From Halocynthiibacter sp. SDUM655004 (lineage in GTDB: Bacteria; Pseudomonadota; Alphaproteobacteria; Rhodobacterales; Rhodobacteraceae): a stretch of 64,000 nt of DNA. Below the pieces are notes generated by a model. That model searched no databases and was not told the DNA's origin. It worked only from the letters and a program-made list of their open reading frames with translations. Both the position numbers and the translations under genes were made by a program. Location of the stretch: NCBI RefSeq assembly GCF_026015885.1, contig NZ_JAPDUG010000002.1:62001-126000 (forward strand). Direction: 5' to 3'. Shown in pieces: positions 46,985 through 54,528 of this stretch. Every line of letters begins with the position of its first letter. The stretch's first letter is position 1.

Positions 46985-47014
46985 GGAAGCGGCGCTTCGA
47001 AAAACGCCGCTTCC
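46985..47014 (-). terminator. Perfect ten-base hairpin between the NCS2 permease gene and tauE
   Basis: GGAAGCGGCG and CGCCGCTTCC pair perfectly around a ten-base loop. On the minus strand the stem is followed by TTTGT. It can end or weaken read-through from the permease gene into the tauE-like gene. Confidence 0.55.
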
Positions 47015-47023
47015 CTAATCAAG

Positions 47024-47043
47024 TCTCTGCACCAAGGCAGAGA
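47024..47043 (-). repeat. Second hairpin directly after the NCS2 permease gene
   Basis: TCTCTGC and GCAGAGA form a seven-base perfect stem with a six-base loop, 12 bases past the permease stop, in tandem with the larger hairpin at 46985-47014. Confidence 0.45.
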
Positions 47044-47055
47044 ATGGCGCAAGCC

Positions 47056-48480
47056 CTAGACGTGATCGTCGTTGGGCAGTGAGCCTTTGCTGTGACCGGA
47101 CATACCGCCGGAAACTTCCTCAGTGGCTTCATCCGAGAGCTCTTCTGGAAGAACAAGGTTCAACACAATCGCGATCAGAGCCGCAGGAAGAATGCCGGAA
47201 GTCGCCAGCACCTTGAGTGTTCCAGGCAGATACTGAAGCGCATTTGGTTCAAGCTGAAGGCCAAGACCAAGCGAAAGCGCAATTGCAAAGATCACCATAT
47301 TGCGGCGGTTCCAGTTGACGTCGGAGAGCATCGAAATACCCGCTGCAACAACCATACCGAACATAACGATCACACCACCGCCCAACACTTCAATCGGGAT
47401 AGAGGAAATGATCGCGCCGATTTTCGGGATCAGACCACAGATAATCAGGAACACCGCGCCAATGGTTACAACCATACGGCTCATCACACCTGTCATCGCG
47501 ATCAGGCCCACGTTCTGTGAGAAGGAGGTGTTTGGCAGCGCGCCAAACAGACCGGAAATCGCAGTCCCTACACCATCAGCAAATGTTGCGCCTTGAATTT
47601 CCTTGTCGGTTGCCTCGCGGCCAGCACCACCTTTAGTGATCCCAGAAACGTCACCCACGGTTTCAACCGCCGATACGAACGACATCAGACAGAAACCAAC
47701 AATCGCAGCTACAGAGAACTCAAGCCCGAAATGCAGCGGGTTCGGCAGCGCGAACGGGGCTGCATTGCCAACGTTACCAAGGTTCACTTGGCCCAAAAGG
47801 AAGGCCAATACGTAGCCAACAATCAGGCCAATCAACACAGCAGATACAGACAGCATACCGCGCGCAAAGAACTTCAGCCCAAGCGTTACGATGATAACTG
47901 TGCCAGCCATAACCCAGTTGATCAGCGAGCCGTACTCTGGCGTTCCGATCGCGGGCACACCACCAGCGGCGTATTGAATACCAACCTTAACAAGCGCAAG
48001 ACCGATCATCGTAACCACAAGGCCCGTGACCAAAGGCGGCAGAGCAAAGCGGATTTTGCCGATAAACAATCCAAGGAAGGCATGGAATAAGCCGCCCACA
48101 AGCACACCGCCCATCAAGACGGCAACCGCATCAACGCCCTTACCCGCCACGAGCGGGATCATGATCGGAATGAAAGCAAAGGATGTTCCCTGCACGATTG
48201 GCAAACGCGCGCCAACAGGGCCGATACCGATGGTTTGGATGAGTGTGGCAATGCCCGCAAAGAACATCGACATCTGGATCATATAGATCATCTGTGGAAA
48301 ATCGGGGCTGTTTGAGCCAAACCCGAACCCTGCGGCTCCGCAAACGATGATTGCCGGCGTCACGTTTGACACGAACATCGCCAGCACATGTTGAATGCCG
48401 AGCGGCACAGCCTTTGCCATCGGCGGTGTATAATTTGGATCCCGGAGCTGTTCCGGTGTTCCGATTGACGTATCTGACAT
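47056..48480 (-). CDS. NCS2 purine permease (UacT/xanthine-uric acid type)
   Basis: This 474-residue NCS2 nucleobase:cation symporter has about twelve to fourteen membrane segments and the family's QHVLAMFVSNVTPAIIVCGA near the start, GPVGARLPIVQGTSFAF, the SFVSAVETVGDVSGI block and GALPNTSFSQNVGLIAMTGV. The last two carry the glutamate and the N-x-x-x-x-x-Q pattern of purine carriers. It follows allA by 64 bases on the minus strand and so belongs to the puuE-uraD, allA operon. Urate or xanthine import is the best guess. Confidence 0.9.
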   Translation of the reverse strand: MSDTSIGTPEQLRDPNYTPPMAKAVPLGIQHVLAMFVSNVTPAIIVCGAAGFGFGSNSPDFPQMIYMIQMSMFFAGIATLIQTIGIGPVGARLPIVQGTSFAFIPIMIPLVAGKGVDAVAVLMGGVLVGGLFHAFLGLFIGKIRFALPPLVTGLVVTMIGLALVKVGIQYAAGGVPAIGTPEYGSLINWVMAGTVIIVTLGLKFFARGMLSVSAVLIGLIVGYVLAFLLGQVNLGNVGNAAPFALPNPLHFGLEFSVAAIVGFCLMSFVSAVETVGDVSGITKGGAGREATDKEIQGATFADGVGTAISGLFGALPNTSFSQNVGLIAMTGVMSRMVVTIGAVFLIICGLIPKIGAIISSIPIEVLGGGVIVMFGMVVAAGISMLSDVNWNRRNMVIFAIALSLGLGLQLEPNALQYLPGTLKVLATSGILPAALIAIVLNLVLPEELSDEATEEVSGGMSGHSKGSLPNDDHV

Positions 48481-48544
48481 AGTTGTCCCTTCCTATGTTG
48501 GATTATGCGCAATCTTTGATTTTTCGCGCGTTTCGTTTTTGTTG

Positions 48545-49030
48545 TTATTCGTGGAGGATCACCTCTTCTGTGAACCAGTGTTCCTCAAGGTTTGGGCCGG
48601 TGCCGATGCGATCTACAACAGCAAACAGACCCGGTTCATGCAGAGGTGTCAGCACGCCGTGCCACACCCCGCGATGATAGTTAACGCCCTGTCCGGGCTG
48701 AGTGATAAAGGCAAGTGGTGCGCCCGGCTTACCGCCTTCATCCGGAGCGACAACGACCAGAAACGGCTTGTCCGAAAGAGGCAAAAACGCCTGACTCCCT
48801 TCGGGGTGGCGCTCCATCATTTCTATCGAAAGCGGCAGCGAAAACACCTCGGATTTAAAGATGCTGATACCAGCTTCTCCGTCCACAAAATCCAGTTTTG
48901 CGCGGTTATGATAGCGTTCGCATCTACCTTGATTGATGAGCTTATCGACAGAGCCAGATGCTTCGATAACATCCCCGAACGGCGCAAAAGCTTCCGCCGT
49001 TAAGGGCTGTGTTTTCACCCGCACGCTCAT
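48545..49030 (-). CDS. allA: Ureidoglycolate lyase
   Basis: AllA splits ureidoglycolate to glyoxylate and urea, the last step of ureide breakdown and here the source of glyoxylate for BhcA-D. The 161-residue cupin-fold protein shows the family marks AFAPFGDVIE at the start, EMMERHPEGSQAFLPL with the conserved ERHP, and GVNYHRGVWHGVL. ATG 49030 overlaps the stop of the puuE-uraD fusion (ATGA), so the two are translationally coupled. Confidence 0.95.
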   Translation of the reverse strand: MSVRVKTQPLTAEAFAPFGDVIEASGSVDKLINQGRCERYHNRAKLDFVDGEAGISIFKSEVFSLPLSIEMMERHPEGSQAFLPLSDKPFLVVVAPDEGGKPGAPLAFITQPGQGVNYHRGVWHGVLTPLHEPGLFAVVDRIGTGPNLEEHWFTEEVILHE

Positions 49031-50439
49031 GCGTCAAATTTCTCGATCAGGCGCAGTTCGGCGATGCGCTCAACCTGCTTGCAGGCTTCTGCGAACTCCG
49101 TGTCGCGATCATTCTCGATCCGCCGCTTGAAAGCCTCCATGATTGAAGTCTTCGTGTTGTCTCGCACGGCGATAATGAACGGGAAGCCGAATTTGCTGGT
49201 GTAGGCGTCATTCAGTTCGGTGAATGTTTGCCGCTCTTCATCAGTAAGCGCATCTAGCCCCACAGAGGCTTGCTCTGCTGTAGATTCCGCCGTGAGCCGC
49301 TTAGCTTCGGCGAGCTTTCCGGCCAAATCCGGGTGCGCGGTCAAAACGCCGAGCCGTTGCTCCTCGCTAGCGGTGCGGAACACCCGCGCAAGCGCGCTAT
49401 GGACGCCTTGCGCTGTGTCATGGGTCGGGCCGAGTTCCAAGTCAAACGCCCCTTCTGCGATCCACGGGCTATGCTCGAAAATGCCACCGTACTCGGAAAC
49501 AAAGCTGTCTTTATCCATCTCGGATGGGCGCGGTTTGGTCATAGGGGGGTGTTCTTTCATCCAGTGGTCAGCAATCTGTTCGCGCGTGGCAAACCAGACG
49601 CCCTCGTGTTTCTGAAAATGCTCAAGGGCGCGCTTCAGCGCCATCGCACGGCCTGGGCGGCCGATCAAACGGCAGTGCAATCCGATCGACAGGATTTTCG
49701 GAGCACCCGCTTCACCCTCGGCGTAGAGCATATCGAAACTATCTTTGAGATAGCTCTCGAACTGGTCTCCGTTGGTATAGCCGGCCTGAATCGCAAAGCG
49801 CATGTCGTTACAATCCATCGTATAGGGAACGATGAGTTGATCCTTGCCGCCTGCTTTTGTCCAATAGGGTAAGTCATCAGCGTAGCTATCCGCGATATAG
49901 GCGAACTCGCCCTCCTCAGCGGCCAGATCAACCGTGTTCATCGAACAGCGCCCTGTGTACCAGCCACGTGGCGCTTTGCCTGTCACTTCGGTGTGCAGCC
50001 TGATCGCCTCGCGGATTTGCGCGCGCTCCTCATCGGGCGACATATCCTTGTGTTCAACCCACTTTAGCCCGTGGCTGGCAATCTCCCAGCCAGCCTTCTG
50101 CATCGCCGCAACCTGTTCTGGCGCACGGGCAAGCGCCGTGGCAACGCCGTATACAGTAAGAGGAATGTCCTTGAGCATCCGATGCACGCGCCAAAAACCG
50201 GCCCGCGAACCATACTCATAGATCGTTTCCATATTCCAATGCCGCTGACCGACCCACGGCTGCGCGCCGGTGATTTCGGATAGAAAGGCCTCGGATGCCG
50301 CATCCCCATGCAGGATGTTGTTCTCTCCGCCCTCTTCGTAATTCAACACGATCTGAACGGCGATCTTTGCGCCGTTCGGCCAATTCGCTGCGGGAGGCTC
50401 GGCCCCGTGGCCGGTCATATCTCGCGGATAACGTTTCAC
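49027..50439 (-). CDS. puuE-uraD: Fusion of allantoinase (PuuE) and OHCU decarboxylase (UraD)
   Basis: Residues 1-300 are a polysaccharide-deacetylase-fold allantoinase of the PuuE type (RYPRDMTGHGAEPP, VLNYEEGGEN, KWVEHKDMSPDEER) that hydrolyses allantoin to allantoate without metal-centre amidohydrolase motifs. Residues about 305-470 are 2-oxo-4-hydroxy-4-carboxy-5-ureidoimidazoline decarboxylase, with the catalytic histidine in FEHSPWIAEGAF (His323) and FGFPFIIAVR. One polypeptide thus makes allantoin and consumes it. GTG at 50439 is the start; MxRYPRDMxGHG is the usual N-terminus. The fusion is known in proteobacteria. It is divergent from uraH. Confidence 0.95.
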   Translation of the reverse strand: MKRYPRDMTGHGAEPPAANWPNGAKIAVQIVLNYEEGGENNILHGDAASEAFLSEITGAQPWVGQRHWNMETIYEYGSRAGFWRVHRMLKDIPLTVYGVATALARAPEQVAAMQKAGWEIASHGLKWVEHKDMSPDEERAQIREAIRLHTEVTGKAPRGWYTGRCSMNTVDLAAEEGEFAYIADSYADDLPYWTKAGGKDQLIVPYTMDCNDMRFAIQAGYTNGDQFESYLKDSFDMLYAEGEAGAPKILSIGLHCRLIGRPGRAMALKRALEHFQKHEGVWFATREQIADHWMKEHPPMTKPRPSEMDKDSFVSEYGGIFEHSPWIAEGAFDLELGPTHDTAQGVHSALARVFRTASEEQRLGVLTAHPDLAGKLAEAKRLTAESTAEQASVGLDALTDEERQTFTELNDAYTSKFGFPFIIAVRDNTKTSIMEAFKRRIENDRDTEFAEACKQVERIAELRLIEKFDA

Positions 50440-50488
50440 TTTTCGCGCCCTTTGTGTTTTGGCTAGTAATAAACCAGAAAATGCGTGC

Positions 50489-50504
50489 CATTTTTCAAAA
50501 AATA
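50489..50504. promoter_or_regulatory. AT-rich motif in the puuE/uraH divergent region shared with the bhc control region
   Basis: CATTTTTCAAAAAA occurs here and, as an identical 14-base string, at 31813-31826 in the bhcR-bhcA region. It is close to self-complementary. It may be a common operator, but AT-rich chance matches cannot be excluded. Confidence 0.35.
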
Positions 50505-50589
50505 ATAGAAAGACCTTCGGACACAGTGGATTTGTGTTTCCTCAGGGCTTTCGCCTAGAAAAGTAGCACCCAACAAGGAGTGTGCACGA

Positions 50590-50943
50590 ATGACCGGCTA
50601 TCTAACAACTCATGTTCTCGATACGGCACGAGGTTGCCCAGCAGAGGGCCTCAAAATCGAACTGTTCCGCATTAAAGGAACAGAGCGCAGCCTGTTGAAA
50701 ACAATGGAAACTAATGACGACGGCCGCACAGATTCACAGATTCTGCCAGCTGAAGAATTCGAGCTTGGAGAATACGAGCTGGTGTTTCATGCAGGCGCTT
50801 ACCTCGACGCCACAGGAACTCCGCCCGAAGAACCACGCTTCCTGAATGTCATCCCGATCCGCTTCGGCATGTCAGAAGCATCACACTATCACGTGCCGCT
50901 TCTACTCTCGCCCTTCGGTTACTCCACATATCGCGGAAGCTAG
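50590..50943 (+). CDS. uraH: 5-hydroxyisourate hydrolase
   Basis: UraH, a transthyretin-like enzyme, hydrolyses 5-hydroxyisourate from urate oxidation to OHCU. The 117-residue protein begins [21 protein letters not shown] and ends with the diagnostic tetrapeptide YRGS. AAGGAG precedes ATG 50590. It lies between the divergent puuE-uraD gene and the convergent LysR gene nine bases away. Together with puuD 1 kb to the right it completes the urate-to-allantoin part of the pathway. Confidence 0.96.
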   Translation: MTGYLTTHVLDTARGCPAEGLKIELFRIKGTERSLLKTMETNDDGRTDSQILPAEEFELGEYELVFHAGAYLDATGTPPEEPRFLNVIPIRFGMSEASHYHVPLLLSPFGYSTYRGS

Positions 50944-50951
50944 CGGTAGCT

Positions 50952-51887
50952 TCAGGCCGTTCCGTTGCTTAGGTCCGCGTGTGTTGCGCGGATCGCGGCA
51001 CCGATGCGGTCAATCACAAACTCCATGAAAAGCCGCGTCTTCGGGTCTTGCATCCGGCGATGCGTAAACAAACACGCCATTTGAATTGGTTCCGGCGGCG
51101 TTTCGGTCGCAACAGGCACAAGGCTCCCCGCCCGCAGGTGTTCAACAATTTCAAACACCGGTTTCATCGCGATCCCCTGCCCCGACAATGCCCAGTCCGT
51201 AAGGATATCCCCGTCGTCAGATTCATACCGTCCAGACACCCGAAACCGCTTCGGACCCTCGGGTGTATTGAGCCGCCATTGAAACTCTGTCGCCCCTGGA
51301 AAACGCAGGCTTAAACACTCGTGCCCTTGCGCAATAATCTCGTCGCCATCACGCGGCATTCCACGCTCTTCGATATAGGAAGGCGCAGCGCACAAAACAC
51401 GCTCCACATCGGCGATCTTGCGAATTTTTAGGTTACTGTCTTCCGGCTGCCCAAGGAAAAACGCGAGGTCCAGCCCCTCGGTCGTTAAATCAACTTTGCG
51501 GTCGGTCAGGCGCAGGCGCACACTCACTTCGGGATATTCGCGCAAAAATTCAGGAACTTGTGGCGCGATCAACCGTCGCCCAACACCAAGAGGCGCCGCC
51601 ACATAGAGCGATCCACGCAGGTTTTCGGTAAGGTTGACGATCTGTGCCTCAGCACTTTCAACGGCCTCTAGTATGCCCGTCGCCCCGCGATAGAAAGACT
51701 GCCCTTGCTCGGTGGGTGTAAGGCTCCGCGTTGTGCGCTGAAACAGGCGCACGCCAAGGTGTTCCTCAAGCTGTGAAATCCTTGAGGAGGTCACCGCCGG
51801 TGAGATTCTCAAGTCGCGCCCCGCGGCGGACATGCTTCCGAGTTCATAGACGCGGACGAAGGTTCTGATATTGTCGAGATAAGACAT
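50952..51887 (-). CDS. LysR-family regulator adjacent to puuD
   Basis: This 311-residue LysR regulator has an N-terminal helix-turn-helix (IRTFVRVYELGSMSAAGRDL, RTTRSLTPTEQGQ) and an effector domain ending LFMEFVIDRIGAAI. It is a paralog of the regulator at 37378-38289; the two bracket the purine genes. It is divergent from puuD with 99 bases between, including TTGA-N4-TCAA at 51911-51922. Regulation of puuD by urate or a related compound is inferred. No ribosome site is obvious before ATG 51887. Confidence 0.88.
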   Translation of the reverse strand: MSYLDNIRTFVRVYELGSMSAAGRDLRISPAVTSSRISQLEEHLGVRLFQRTTRSLTPTEQGQSFYRGATGILEAVESAEAQIVNLTENLRGSLYVAAPLGVGRRLIAPQVPEFLREYPEVSVRLRLTDRKVDLTTEGLDLAFFLGQPEDSNLKIRKIADVERVLCAAPSYIEERGMPRDGDEIIAQGHECLSLRFPGATEFQWRLNTPEGPKRFRVSGRYESDDGDILTDWALSGQGIAMKPVFEIVEHLRAGSLVPVATETPPEPIQMACLFTHRRMQDPKTRLFMEFVIDRIGAAIRATHADLSNGTA

Positions 51888-51900
51888 TATTTTGTTTTTT

Positions 51901-51908
51901 TTGATGCA
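51901..51908 (-). promoter_or_regulatory. TGCATCAA element 13 bases before the puuD-adjacent LysR start
   Basis: The octamer and its 13-base distance to the ATG match those at 38303-38310. The spacers themselves differ, so the match is not simply due to a recent duplication of the whole leader. Confidence 0.4.
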
Positions 51909-51910
51909 GC

Positions 51911-51922
51911 TTGATTTTTCAA
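51911..51922. promoter_or_regulatory. Inverted repeat in the LysR/puuD divergent region
   Basis: TTGA and TCAA are perfect arms around TTTT, 64 bases upstream of puuD. It also contains the ATTTTTC heptamer seen in other purine and bhc control regions. Confidence 0.35.
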
Positions 51923-51986
51923 TGCAATAGCAGAATAAAACACTCTCGCCTAGAGTACGATTAACTCGAAACTTGGGAGGTTCGCC

Positions 51987-53225
51987 ATGTATGATATGGC
52001 TATAATTTGGGATTGGATCGCGTTTTCAGTACGTTGGCTCCATGTCATTACGGCCATGGCGTGGATCGGCGCGTCATTCTATTTTATTGCGCTCGACCTG
52101 ATGTTGAAGCCAAACAAAGCGCTTCCTGAAGGTGCCTATGGCGAAGAATGGGAAGTCCACGGCGGCGGATTCTACCACACTGTCAAATATCTCGTTGCCC
52201 CTGCAGAGATGCCAGAACATCTGACATGGCACAAATGGCAGAGTTACATGACGTGGATTTCAGGCGCGGCTTTGCTGATGATTGTCTATTGGGTGGGCGG
52301 AGAATTGTTCCTGATCGACCCAAGCAAGGCCGACCTCGCTCTGTGGCAAGGCATCCTGATTTCTGGCGGCTCGCTCACAATTGGCTGGCTTGCCTATGAC
52401 CAGCTTTGCAAATCCAAGCTGGGCGAAAGCCCGACGGTTTTGATGCTGATTCTGTTTGCCATTCTTGTTGTGATGTCATGGGGTTACAATCAAATCTTCA
52501 CAGGACGCGCAGCGCTCCTTCACCTTGGCGCCTTTACAGCCACGATCATGACCGGCAATGTATTTTTTCAGATCATGCCGAACCAACGGATCGTTGTTGC
52601 CGACCTTAAGGCGGGACGTACACCCGACGCGAAATACGGCAAAATTGCCAAGCTGCGCTCGACCCACAACAACTACCTGACGCTGCCGGTTGTGTTCCTG
52701 ATGCTCTCGAACCACTACCCGCTTGCCTTCGGTACAGAATACGCATGGCTCATTGCTTCGTTGATCTTCCTGACTGGTGTCACAATCCGCCACTACTTCA
52801 ACACGATGCACAGAACCGGCAAAGGGCCGAACTGGACATGGCTGGCAACAGCGGTCTTGATGATTGCGATTGCCTATCTCTCGACCTTCTCAGCAACCGA
52901 AAGCTACGAAGAAGCCGAAGCGCGGGTGATGACCCCATATGAAGAAAAATTCGCATCCTCGGAAAAATTCGAGGATGCCTATTATGCCGTGGTCGGGAAT
53001 TGCTCTATGTGCCACGCGCGCGAACCCTCTTGGGACGGCATGCACTGGGCACCAAAGGGCGTCATTCTGGAGACCGAAGCAGACGTGGCACGCCACGCCG
53101 AACAAATCTATCTACAGGCAGGACGCACGCACGCAATGCCACCGCCAAACGCGATTGAGATGGACAACGAAGCCCGCGCCATGATCGTCGCATGGATCAA
53201 GGATGTGCGTCAGAACGACGGTTAA
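51987..53225 (+). CDS. puuD: Membrane-bound cytochrome c urate oxidase (urate hydroxylase PuuD)
   Basis: PuuD oxidises urate to 5-hydroxyisourate at the cytoplasmic membrane and passes electrons to a fused cytochrome c instead of making hydrogen peroxide. The 412-residue protein has an N-terminal domain with about eight membrane segments, including WLHVITAMAWIGASFYFIALD, and a periplasmic C-terminal cytochrome c domain with CSMCH at 339-343. A methionine in AMPPPNA or nearby may be the sixth haem ligand. GGGAGG precedes ATG 51987. A strong terminator follows. No soluble uricase is in the window. Confidence 0.95.
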   Translation: MYDMAIIWDWIAFSVRWLHVITAMAWIGASFYFIALDLMLKPNKALPEGAYGEEWEVHGGGFYHTVKYLVAPAEMPEHLTWHKWQSYMTWISGAALLMIVYWVGGELFLIDPSKADLALWQGILISGGSLTIGWLAYDQLCKSKLGESPTVLMLILFAILVVMSWGYNQIFTGRAALLHLGAFTATIMTGNVFFQIMPNQRIVVADLKAGRTPDAKYGKIAKLRSTHNNYLTLPVVFLMLSNHYPLAFGTEYAWLIASLIFLTGVTIRHYFNTMHRTGKGPNWTWLATAVLMIAIAYLSTFSATESYEEAEARVMTPYEEKFASSEKFEDAYYAVVGNCSMCHAREPSWDGMHWAPKGVILETEADVARHAEQIYLQAGRTHAMPPPNAIEMDNEARAMIVAWIKDVRQNDG

Positions 53226-53243
53226 ACCCCATACTCCAGACAC

Positions 53244-53280
53244 AAAAAAACCGGCCAACACATTGTTAGGCCAGTTTTTT
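53244..53280. terminator. Bidirectional terminator between puuD and the ABC permease gene
   Basis: An A-run followed by CCGGCC pairs with GGCCAG and a T-run, 11 of 12 positions matching, and AACA/TGTT extends the stem past one bulged base. With A-run and T-run on opposite sides it can stop transcription from both directions. Confidence 0.85.
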
Positions 53281-53297
53281 ATTCATTTTCTATGGAA

Positions 53298-54524
53298 TTA
53301 ACCCGGGCTCATTCCGCGCAACCGTTCAGAGCGGCGGCGCAAGAGTTCAACCACTGTCAGCAGTGCGATAGAGATCACCACGAGGATGGTCGCAACAGCC
53401 AGAATAGTTGGGCTGATCTGTTCGCGTAGGCCGGTAAACATCTGCCAAGGTAGGGTTTTCTGGCTGGCAGAGCCAACAAACAGAACCACAACTACCTCGT
53501 CGAATGAGGTGATAAAGGCAAAGAGACCGCCCGAAATCACACCCGGTAGAATGAGCGGCATTTGCACACGGAAGAAGGTCGTCATCGGATCCGCGCCCAT
53601 GTTTGCCGCTGCACGTGTAAGAGAGCGGTCAAAGCCAACCAGTGTCGCTGTTACCGTGATGATCACGAACGGCACACCAAGCACAGCATGCGCGAGGATT
53701 ACCTTCACATAGCCAACAAAGGTTTTGTTAAAGCCCAGAGAGTCCTCAAGGAAGTTGCCGATGCTGGAGTAGAAAAAGAACATCCCAGTGGCCGAAATAA
53801 TCAACGGCACAATCATCGGCGAAATCAACATCGCCATGATCGCACGCCGGCCCGGCACGTGGCTTTGCGACAGGCCGATAGCAGCAAGCGTGCCAAGCGA
53901 AACCGAGATGATCGTCGCGATTGGCGCAATAATCAGCGAGTTCTTAAAGCTCCGCTGCCATTCATTGTTGGTAAAGAAATCGCGGTAATGCTTGAGGCTA
54001 TACCCCTCCGGATCAAAACGCAGCATCTCTGGTGTGAAGGTAAAGAAATTCTCGGCGTTGAACGAGAGTGGCAACACAACAAGGATAGGCGTGATCAGGA
54101 AAATGAAAATCGCCGCACAGATAAACCGGAAGCCATAGTGCCAAAGCACCTGCTCCGCCGTCAGATATGGCGGCAGCCCGCGGCGATACTCGCGGAAATG
54201 AAGCCAGAACACCAACCGCGCAAAGAGAACGCCGCCGATCGCGCCAAAGAACGCACCGCCAAGGCTCCCGACAGCAAGGCCGGCAGCCGCAAAAAGGAGC
54301 GCACTCACGATCATGGCGGCAACATGGGTGCCGAAAATCGACAACAATGCATAGGCCAGCGCAACAGAAAGCCCGACGCCGCCCAAAATGGTCAGCAAGA
54401 ACTCAGAGAAATCCTCAGCCGTTGTTACACCAGCGACAAGCATCGTAGCCGCAACCAAAAGCCCGATGAGGCTCAAGGTGAAGGACATGGAAATTGGAAT
54501 GTGAACGTCTTTAAACTTAGCCAT
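53298..54524 (-). CDS. ABC transporter permease, PotC-like with extra N-terminal membrane domain
   Basis: This 408-residue inner-membrane permease is far longer than usual PotC-type proteins (about 260-280). Residues 1-118 form an added domain with about four hydrophobic, glycine/alanine-rich segments (SLIGLLVAATMLVAGV, GVGLSVALAYALLSIFG and others). The normal PotC part starts near residue 128 and holds the coupling EAA loop (TRAAANMGADPMTTFFRVQMPLI, read across residues about 320-342). It pairs with the PotB-like protein encoded directly upstream. The extra domain has no function I can name. Substrate group is polyamine/opine-like by family only. Confidence 0.85.
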   Translation of the reverse strand: MAKFKDVHIPISMSFTLSLIGLLVAATMLVAGVTTAEDFSEFLLTILGGVGLSVALAYALLSIFGTHVAAMIVSALLFAAAGLAVGSLGGAFFGAIGGVLFARLVFWLHFREYRRGLPPYLTAEQVLWHYGFRFICAAIFIFLITPILVVLPLSFNAENFFTFTPEMLRFDPEGYSLKHYRDFFTNNEWQRSFKNSLIIAPIATIISVSLGTLAAIGLSQSHVPGRRAIMAMLISPMIVPLIISATGMFFFYSSIGNFLEDSLGFNKTFVGYVKVILAHAVLGVPFVIITVTATLVGFDRSLTRAAANMGADPMTTFFRVQMPLILPGVISGGLFAFITSFDEVVVVLFVGSASQKTLPWQMFTGLREQISPTILAVATILVVISIALLTVVELLRRRSERLRGMSPG

Positions 54525-54528
54525 TTTT

